Assembly: GCA_037783545.1 (NCBI GenBank)
Contig: JBBELK010000326.1
Location: forward strand, 1,736,001 to 1,800,000
Direction: 5' to 3'
DNA: 64,000 nucleotides
Source: Henricia sp. BOLD:AAB3569
Lineage: Eukaryota; Echinodermata; Asteroidea; Spinulosida; Echinasteridae
The position numbers and the translations under genes are program-made. Below the pieces are notes generated by a model. The model was not told the origin of the DNA and did not search any database. It saw only the letters and a list, made by a program, of their open reading frames with translations. Shown piece by piece: positions 56,668-64,000 of this stretch (position 1 is the stretch's first letter; the number at the start of each line of letters is the position of its first letter).

Positions 56668-57172
56668 GTCGTTGATCAGCAGCAGCAAAGATTCCTCTGC
56701 AAGCTACTGGCAAAACACTGCGAGGAAACGTCTGTCGTGTCTTTGAAAAATTGGTAAATCTTTTTGTCTCGCGACAACAACCCAATTACTCATTGAAGTC
56801 TCATCTTTTTAGTTCTGTTCAATTTTATGTGGCTGATCCGTCACTTGTATTCCATAATTTCCACTTGAAACAAAACTACCCCAGCCTGCAGCTGCAAGAG
56901 TGAAAATTGCCAAACAGTAGACCAGCGTCTATTTTGGGAAACGAAAGTCACATACGCTACTGAGCAAACTAGGGCCTCTTTTCCGAGCTAGATAGATTGT
57001 TCAAAATGTTTGCGGTTGCAAGAAAATACCCCACATCACGATGGTGGCTAGCTATTTCTACACTAGACCACACTCGTGCAGCTCGCAACTCTCTCTAATA
57101 TAGAAGTATTTGAGGGCATACAAGATATTCACGAGCTCGGCGCACGGGTCTCTGCCTATTTACACAGTCGAG

Positions 57173-57244
57173 TCCCATATGGTCTAGTGGTTAGGATCCG
57201 GCGCTCTCACCGCCGTGGCCCGGGTTCAATTCCCGGTGTGGGAA
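57173..57244 (+). tRNA. tRNA-Glu(CTC), copy 82
   Basis: Consensus tRNA, cagTagacc combined with the ctagc spacer. Confidence 0.96.
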
Positions 57245-57749
57245 GTCGTTGATCAGCAGCAGCAAAGATTCCTCTGCAAGCTACTGGCAAAACACTGCGA
57301 GGAAACGTCTGTCGTGTCTTTGAAAAATTTGTAAATCTTTTTATCTCGCGACAACAACCCAATTACTCATTGAAGTCTCATCTTTTTAGTTCTGTTCAAT
57401 TTTATGTGGCTGATCCGTCACTTGTATTCCATAATTTCCACTTGAAACAAAACTACCCCAGCCTGCAGCTGCAAGAGTGAAAATTGCCAAACAGCAGACC
57501 AGCGTCTATTTTGGGAAACGAAAGTCACATACGCTACTGAGCAAACTAGGGCCTCTTTTCCGAGCTAGATAGATTGTTCAAAATGTTTGCGGTTGCAAGA
57601 AAATACCCCACATCACGATGGTGGCTAGCTATTTCTACACTAGACCACACTCGTGCAGCTCGCAACTCTCTCTAATATAGAAGTATTTGAGGGCATACAA
57701 GATATTCACGAGCTCGGCGCACGGGTCTCTGCCTATTTACACAGTCGAG

Positions 57750-57821
57750 TCCCATATGGTCTAGTGGTTAGGATCCGGCGCTCTCACCGCCGTGGCCCGG
57801 GTTCAATTCCCGGTGTGGGAA
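57750..57821 (+). tRNA. tRNA-Glu(CTC), copy 83
   Basis: Consensus tRNA, aaatTtg and tttttAtctcg in the spacer. The T5 terminator is kept. Confidence 0.96.
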
Positions 57822-58323
57822 GTCGTTGATCAGCAGCAGCAAAGATTCCTCTGCAAGCTACTGGCAAAACACTGCGAGGAAACGTCTGTCGTGTCTATGA
57901 AAAATTGGTAAATCTTTTTGTCTCGCGACAACAACCCAATTACTCATTGAAGTCTCATCTTTTTAGTTCTGTTCAATTTTATGTGGCTGATCCGTCACTT
58001 GTATTCCATAATTTCCACTTGAAACAAAACTACCCCAGCCTGCAGCTGCAAGAGTGAAAATTGCCAAACAGTAGACCAGCGTCTATTTTGGGAAACGAAA
58101 GTCACATACGCTACTGAGCAAACTAGGGCCTCTTTTCCGAGCTAGATAGATTGTTCAAAATGTTTGCGGTTGCAAGAAAATACCCCACATCACGATGGTG
58201 GCCTATTTCTACACTAGACCACACTCGTGCAGCTCGCAACTCTCTCTAATATAGAAGTATTTGAGGGCATACAAGATATTCACGAGCTCGGCGCACGGGT
58301 CTCTGCCTATTTACACAGTCGAG

Positions 58324-58395
58324 TCCCATATGGTCTAGTGGTTAGGATCCGGCGCTCTCACCTCCGTGGCCCGGGTTCAATTCCCGGTGTGGGAA
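58324..58395 (+). tRNA. tRNA-Glu(CTC), copy 84, G40T variant
   Basis: G40T at 58363 after a cagTagacc spacer. The trailer reads gtctAtgaaa. Confidence 0.88.
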
Positions 58396-58900
58396 GTCGT
58401 TGATCAGCAGCAGCAAAGATTCCTCTGCAAGCTACTGGCAAAACACTGCGAGGAAACGTCTGTCGTGTCTTTGAAAAATTGGTAAATCTTTTTGTCTCGC
58501 GACAACAACCCAATTACTCATTGAAGTCTCATCTTTTTAGTTCTGTTCAATTTTATGTGGCTGATCCGTCACTTGTATTCCATAATTTCCACTTGAAACA
58601 AAACTACCCCAGCCTGCAGCTGCAAGAGTGAAAATTGCCAAACAGCAGACCAGCGTCTATTTTGGGAAACGAAAGTCACATACGCTACTGAGCAAACTAG
58701 GGCCTCTTTTCCGAGCTAGATAGATTGTTCAAAATGTTTGCGGTTGCAAGAAAATACCCCACATCACGATGGTGGCTAGCTATTTCTACACTAGACCACA
58801 CTCGTGCAGCTCGCAACTCTCTCTAATATAGAAGTATTTGAGGGCATACAAGATATTCACGAGCTCGGCGCACGGGTCTCTGCCTATTTACACAGTCGAG

Positions 58901-58972
58901 TCCCATATGGTCTAGTGGTTAGGATCCGGCGCTCTCACCGCCGTGGCCCGGGTTCAATTCCCGGTGTGGGAA
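58901..58972 (+). tRNA. tRNA-Glu(CTC), copy 85
   Basis: Consensus tRNA, ctagc spacer. Confidence 0.96.
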
Positions 58973-59477
58973 GTCGTTGATCAGCAGCAGCAAAGATTCC
59001 TCTGCAAGCTACTGGCAAAACACTGCGAGGAAACGTCTGTCGTGTCTTTGAAAAATTTGTAAATCTTTTTGTCTCGCGACAACAACCTAATTACTCATTG
59101 AAGTCTCATCTTTTTAGTTCTGTTCAATTTTATGTGGCTGATCCGTCACTTGTATTCCATAATTTCCACTTGAAACAAAACTACCCCAGCCTGCAGCTGC
59201 AAGAGTGAAAATTGCCAAACAGCAGACCAGCGTCTATTTTGGGAAACGAAAGTCACATACGCTACTGAGCAAACTAGGGCCTCTTTTCCGAGCTAGATAG
59301 ATTGTTCAAAATTTTTGCGGTTGCAAGAAAATACCCCACATCACGATGGTGGCTAGCTATTTCTACACTAGACCACACTCGTGCAGCTCGCAACTCTCTC
59401 TAATATAGAAGTATTTGAGGGCATACAAGATATTCACGAGCTCGGCGCACGGGTCTCTGCCTATTTACACAGTCGAG

Positions 59478-59549
59478 TCCCATATGGTCTAGTGGTTAGA
59501 ATCCGGCGCTCTCACCGCCGTGGCCCGGGTTCAATTCCCGGTGTGGGAA
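59478..59549 (+). tRNA. tRNA-Glu(CTC), copy 86, G23A variant
   Basis: G-to-A at 59500 breaks the C12-G23 D-stem pair. The A box is otherwise intact. The spacer has aaatTtg, ccTaatta and aaatTtttgc. Confidence 0.85.
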
Positions 59550-60051
59550 GTCGTTGATCAGCAGCAGCAAAGATTCCTCTGCAAGCTACTGGCAAAACAC
59601 TGCGAGGAAACGTCTGTCGTGTCTTTGAAAAATTGGTAAATCTTTTTGTCTCGCGACAACAACCCAATTACTCATTGAAGTCTCATCTTTTTAGTTCTGT
59701 TCAATTTTATGTGGCTGATCCGTCACTTGTATTCCATAATTTCCACTTGAAACAAAACTACCCCAGCCTGCAGCTGCAAGAGTGAAAATTGCCAAACAGT
59801 AGACCAACGTCTATTTTGGGAAACGAAAGTCACATACGCTACTGAGCAAACTAGGGCCTCTTTTCCGAGCTAGATAGATTGTTCAAAATGTTTGCGGTTG
59901 CAAGAAAATACCCCACATCACGATGGTGGCCTATTTCTACACTAGACCACACTCGTGCAGCTCGCAACTCTCTCTAATATAGAAGTATTTGAGGGCATAC
60001 AAGATATTCACGAGCTCGGCGCACGGGTCTCTGCCTATTTACACAGTCGAG

Positions 60052-60123
60052 TCCCATATGGTCTAGTGGTTAGGATCCGGCGCTCTCACCGCCGTGGCCC
60101 GGGTTCAATTCCCGGTGTGGGAA
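60052..60123 (+). tRNA. tRNA-Glu(CTC), copy 87
   Basis: Consensus tRNA, although its spacer is cagTagaccAacg. This is one of few cagTagacc units without G40T. Confidence 0.96.
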
Positions 60124-60625
60124 GTCGTTGATCAGCAGCAGCAAAGATTCCTCTGCAAGCTACTGGCAAAACACTGCGAGGAAACGTCTGTCGTGTCTTT
60201 GAAAAATTGGTAAATCTTTTTGTCTCGCGACAACAACCCAATTACTCATTGAAGTCTCATCTTTTTAGTTCTGTTCAATTTTATGTGGCTGATCCGTCAC
60301 TTGTATTCCATCATTTCCACTTGAAACAAAACTACCCCAGCCTGCAGCTGCAAGAGTGAAAATTGCCAAACAGCAGACCAGCGTCTATTTTGGGAAACGA
60401 AAGTCACATACGCTACTGAGCAAACTAGGGCCTCTTTTCCGAGCTAGATAGATTGTTCAAAATGTTTGCGGTTGCAAGAAAATACCCCACATCACGATGG
60501 TGGCCTATTTCTACACTAGACCACACTCGTGCAGCTCGCAACTCTCTCTAATATAGAAGTATTTGAGGGCATACAAAATATTCACGAGCTCGGCGCACGG
60601 GTCTCTGCCTATTTACACAGTCGAG

Positions 60626-60697
60626 TCCCATATGGTCTAGTGGTTAGGATCCGGCGCTCTCACCGCCGTGGCCCGGGTTCAATTCCCGGTGTGGGAA
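60626..60697 (+). tRNA. tRNA-Glu(CTC), copy 88
   Basis: Consensus tRNA. The spacer combines ccatCattt with acaaAatatt, markers that lie in adjacent units in the left arm (copies 74 and 75). Confidence 0.96.
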
Positions 60698-61202
60698 GTC
60701 GTTGATCAGCAGCAGCAAAGATTCCTCTGCAAGCTACTGGCAAAACACTGCGAGGAAACGTCTGTCGTGTCTTTGAAAAATTGGTAAATCTTTTTGTCTC
60801 GCGACAACAACCCAATTACTCATTGAAGTCTCATCTTTTTAGTTCTGTTCAATTTTATGTGGCTGATCCGTCACTTGTATTCCATAATTTCCACTTGAAA
60901 CAAAACTACCCCAGCCTGCAGCTGCAAGAGTGAAAATTGCCAAACAGCAGACCAGCGTCTATTTTGGGAAACGAAAGTCACATACGCTACTGAGCAAACT
61001 AGGGCCTCTTTTCCGAGCTAGATAGATTGTTTAAAATGTTTGCGGTTGAAAGAAAATACCCCACATCACGATGGTGGCTAGCTATTTCTACACTAGACCA
61101 CACTCGTGCAGCTCGCAACTCTCTCTAATATAGAAGTATTTGAGGGCATACAAGATATTCACGAGCTCGGCGCACGGGTCTCTGCCTATTTACACAGTCG
61201 AG

Positions 61203-61274
61203 TCCCATATGGTCTAGTGGTTAGGATCCGGCGCTCTCACCGCCGTGGCCCGGGTTCAATTCCCGGTGTGGGAA
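61203..61274 (+). tRNA. tRNA-Glu(CTC), copy 89
   Basis: Consensus tRNA, ctagc spacer with gttTaaaatg (as copy 76) and cggttgAaag. Confidence 0.96.
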
Positions 61275-61779
61275 GTCGTTGATCAGCAGCAGCAAAGATT
61301 CCTCTGCAAGCTACTGGCAAAACACTGCGAGGAAACGTCTGTCGTGTCTTTGAAAAATTGGTAAATCTTTTTGTCTCGCGACAACAACCCAATTACTCAT
61401 TGAAGTCTCATCTTTTTAGTTCTGTTCAATTTTATGTGGCTGATCCGTCACTTGTATTCCATAATTTCCACTTGAAACAAAACTACCCCAGCCTGCAGCT
61501 GCAAGAGTGAAAATTGCCAAACAGCAGACCAGCGTCTATTTTGGGAAACGAAAGTCACATACGCTACTGAGCAAACTAGGGCCTCTTTTCCGAGCTAGAT
61601 AGATTGTTCAAAATGTTTGCGGTTGCAAGAAAATACCCCACATCACGATGGTGGCTAGCTATTTCTACACTAGACCACACTCGTGCAGCTCGCAACTCTC
61701 TCTAATATAGAAGTATTTGAGGGCATACAAGATATTCACGAGCTCGGCGCACGGGTCTCTGCCTATTTACACAGTCGAG

Positions 61780-61851
61780 TCCCATATGGTCTAGTGGTTA
61801 GGATCCGGCGCTCTCACCGCCGTGGCCCGGGTTCAATTCCCGGTGTGGGAA
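61780..61851 (+). tRNA. tRNA-Glu(CTC), copy 90
   Basis: Consensus tRNA, ctagc spacer. Confidence 0.96.
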
Positions 61852-62356
61852 GTCGTTGATCAGCAGCAGCAAAGATTCCTCTGCAAGCTACTGGCAAAAC
61901 ACTGCGAGGAAACGTCTGTCGTGTCTTTGAAAAATTTGTAAATCTTTTTGTCTCGCGACAACAACCCAATTACTCATTGAAGTCTCATCTTTTTAGTTCT
62001 GTTCAATTTTATGTGGCTGATCCGTCACTTGTATTCCATAATTTCCACTTGAAACAAAACTACCCCAGCCTGCAGCTGCAAGAGTGAAAATTGCCAAACA
62101 GCAGACCAGCGTCTATTTTGGGAAACGAAAGTCACATACGCTACTGAGCAAACTAGGGCCTCTTTTCCGAGCTAGATAGATTGTTCAAAATGTTTGCGGT
62201 TGCAAGAAAATACCCCACATCACGATGGTGGCTAGCTATTTCTACACTAGACCACACTCGTGCAGCTCGCAACTCTCTCTAATATAGAAGTATTTGAGGG
62301 CATACAAGATATTCACGAGCTCGGCGCACGGGTCTCTGCCTATTTACACAGTCGAG

Positions 62357-62428
62357 TCCCATATGGTCTAGTGGTTAGGATCCGGCGCTCTCACCGCCGT
62401 GGCCCGGGTTCAATTCCCGGTGTGGGAA
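62357..62428 (+). tRNA. tRNA-Glu(CTC), copy 91
   Basis: Consensus tRNA, ctagc spacer with aaatTtg. Confidence 0.96.
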
Positions 62429-62930
62429 GTCGTTGATCAGCAGCAGCAAAGATTCCTCTGCAAGCTACTGGCAAAACACTGCGAGGAAACGTCTGTCGTG
62501 TCTTTGAAAAATTGGTAAATCTTTTTGTCTCGCGACAACAACCCAATTACTCATTGAAGTCTCATCTTTTTAGTTCTGTTCAATTTTATGTGGCTGATCC
62601 GTCACTTGTATTCCATAATTTCCACTTGAAACAAAACTACCCCAGCCTGCAGCTGCAAGAGTGAAAATTGCCAAACAGTAGACCAGCGTCTATTTTGGGA
62701 AACGAAAGTCACATACGCTACTGAGCAAACTAGGGCCTCTTTTCCGAGCTAGATAGATTGTTCAAAATGTTTGCGGTTGCAAGAAAATACCCCACATCAC
62801 GATGGTGGCCTATTTCTACACTAGACCACACTCGTGCATCTCGCAACTCTCTCTAATATAGAAGTATTTGAGGGCATACAAGATATTCACGAGCTCGGCG
62901 CACGGGTCTCTGCCTATTTACACAGTCGAG

Positions 62931-63002
62931 TCCCATATGGTCTAGTGGTTAGGATCCGGCGCTCTCACCTCCGTGGCCCGGGTTCAATTCCCGGTGTGGG
63001 AA
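62931..63002 (+). tRNA. tRNA-Glu(CTC), copy 92, G40T variant
   Basis: G40T at 62970 after a cagTagacc spacer. The leader has gtgcaTctcgc. Confidence 0.88.
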
Positions 63003-63504
63003 GTCGTTGATCAGCAGCAGCAAAGATTCCTCTGCAAGCTACTGGCAAAACACTGCGAGGAAACGTCTGTCGTGTCTTTGAAAAATTGGTAAATCTTTTT
63101 GTCTCGCGACAACAACCCAATTACTCATTGAAGTCTCATCTTTTTAGTTCTGTTCAATTTTATGTGGCTGATCCGTCACTTGTATTCCATAATTTCCACT
63201 TGAAACAAAACTACCCCAGCCTGCAGCTGCAAGAGTGAAAATTGCCAAACAGCAGACCAGCGTCTATTTTGGGAAACGAAAGTCACATACGCTACTGAGC
63301 AAACTAGGGCCTCTTTTCCGAGCTAGATAGATTGTTCAAAATGTTTGCGGTTGCAAGAAAATACCCCACATCACGATGGTGGCCTATTTCTACACTAGAC
63401 CACACTCGTGCATCTCGCAACTCTCTCTAATATAGAAGTATTTGAGGGCATACAAGATATTCACGAGCTCGGCGCACGGGTCTCTGCCTATTTACACAGT
63501 CGAG

Positions 63505-63576
63505 TCCCATATGGTCTAGTGGTTAGGATCCGGCGCTCTCACCTCCGTGGCCCGGGTTCAATTCCCGGTGTGGGAA
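63505..63576 (+). tRNA. tRNA-Glu(CTC), copy 93, G40T variant
   Basis: G40T at 63544. The leader gtgcaTctcgc is as in copy 92, a recent neighbour duplication. Last tRNA in the window. Confidence 0.88.
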
Positions 63577-64000
63577 GTCGTTGATCAGCAGCAGCAAAGA
63601 TTCCTCTGCAAGCTACTGGCAAAACACTGCGAGGAAACGTCTGTCGTGTCTTTGAAAAATTGGTAAATCTTTTTGTCTCGCGACAACAACCCAATTACTC
63701 ATTGAAGTCTCATCTTTTTAGTTCTGTTCAATTTTATGTGGCTGATCCGTCACTTGTATTCCATAATTTCCACTTGAAACAAAACTACCCCAGCCTGCAG
63801 CTGCAAGAGTGAAAATTGCCAAACAGCAGACCAGCGTCTATTTTGGGAAACGAAAGTCACATACGCTACTGAGCAAACTAGGGCCTCTTTTCCGAGCTAG
63901 ATAGATTGTTCAAAATGTTTGCGGTTGCAAGAAAATACCCCACATCACGATGGTGGCTAGCTATTTCTACACTAGACCACACTCGTGCAGCTCGCAACTC

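Larger units (their letters stand above)
55934..64000 (+). repeat. tRNA-Glu(CTC) tandem array, right arm
   Basis: Resumes at the exact spacer base where the left arm stopped and carries 14 further tRNA copies in the same orientation. The 577-bp ctagc spacer type predominates, as in the left arm after 39.4 kb. The window ends in mid-spacer, so the array continues to the right. Confidence 0.98.

Noticed and set aside
1-64000. Whole array as an assembly artefact
   Set aside because: Private variants, nested block duplications and a cleanly inserted element argue for real structure, though exact copy number cannot be verified without reads.

Overview
The window is eukaryotic nuclear DNA, most likely from an animal. 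It is dominated by one tandem array of tRNA-Glu(CTC) genes. The tRNA has no encoded CCA, carries consensus Pol III A and B boxes, and sits in a repeat unit of 574 bp (577 bp in a second subtype). I count 93 copies: 79 in the left arm (1-45807) and 14 in the right arm (55934-64000). About 73 look like the consensus tRNA. The others are six T11G copies, eight G40T copies, one C32G copy, one G23A copy and four copies of an amplified pseudogene with an 8-nt A-box deletion. Both arms run off the window edges. Units are almost identical, but shared spacer variants reveal nested tandem duplications of 3, 4 and 11 units.

The array is interrupted once, by a 10.1-kb island (45808-55936). I interpret it as a complete but coding-defective tyrosine-recombinase retrotransposon of the Ngaro (DIRS-order) type. 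A 64-bp repeat A and a 77-bp repeat B are arranged as A1, interior, B1-A2, B2, which is the split-direct-repeat architecture of that group. No target duplication is seen beyond a shared ACT. Removing 45808-55933 restores exactly one 574-bp tDNA unit. On the + strand the interior carries decayed reverse transcriptase and RNase H, an SGNH-hydrolase domain, and a tyrosine recombinase just before the right repeats. A scrap of a LINE-type protein and a 163-bp inverted-repeat MITE are nested inside.

The left half of the element (45.9-51.1 kb) has no recognisable gag. It holds a minisatellite based on a gapped palindrome (GAGGACGGGCCTC). This is diverged at 47.1-49.7 kb and homogeneous at 50.2-50.9 kb, where it forms 47/48-bp monomers, 95-bp dimers and a 190-bp higher-order period.

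The host species cannot be named from the sequence. Ngaro-like, LINE-like and MITE sequences together suggest an invertebrate or basal chordate, which is inference only. No intact protein-coding host gene was found.
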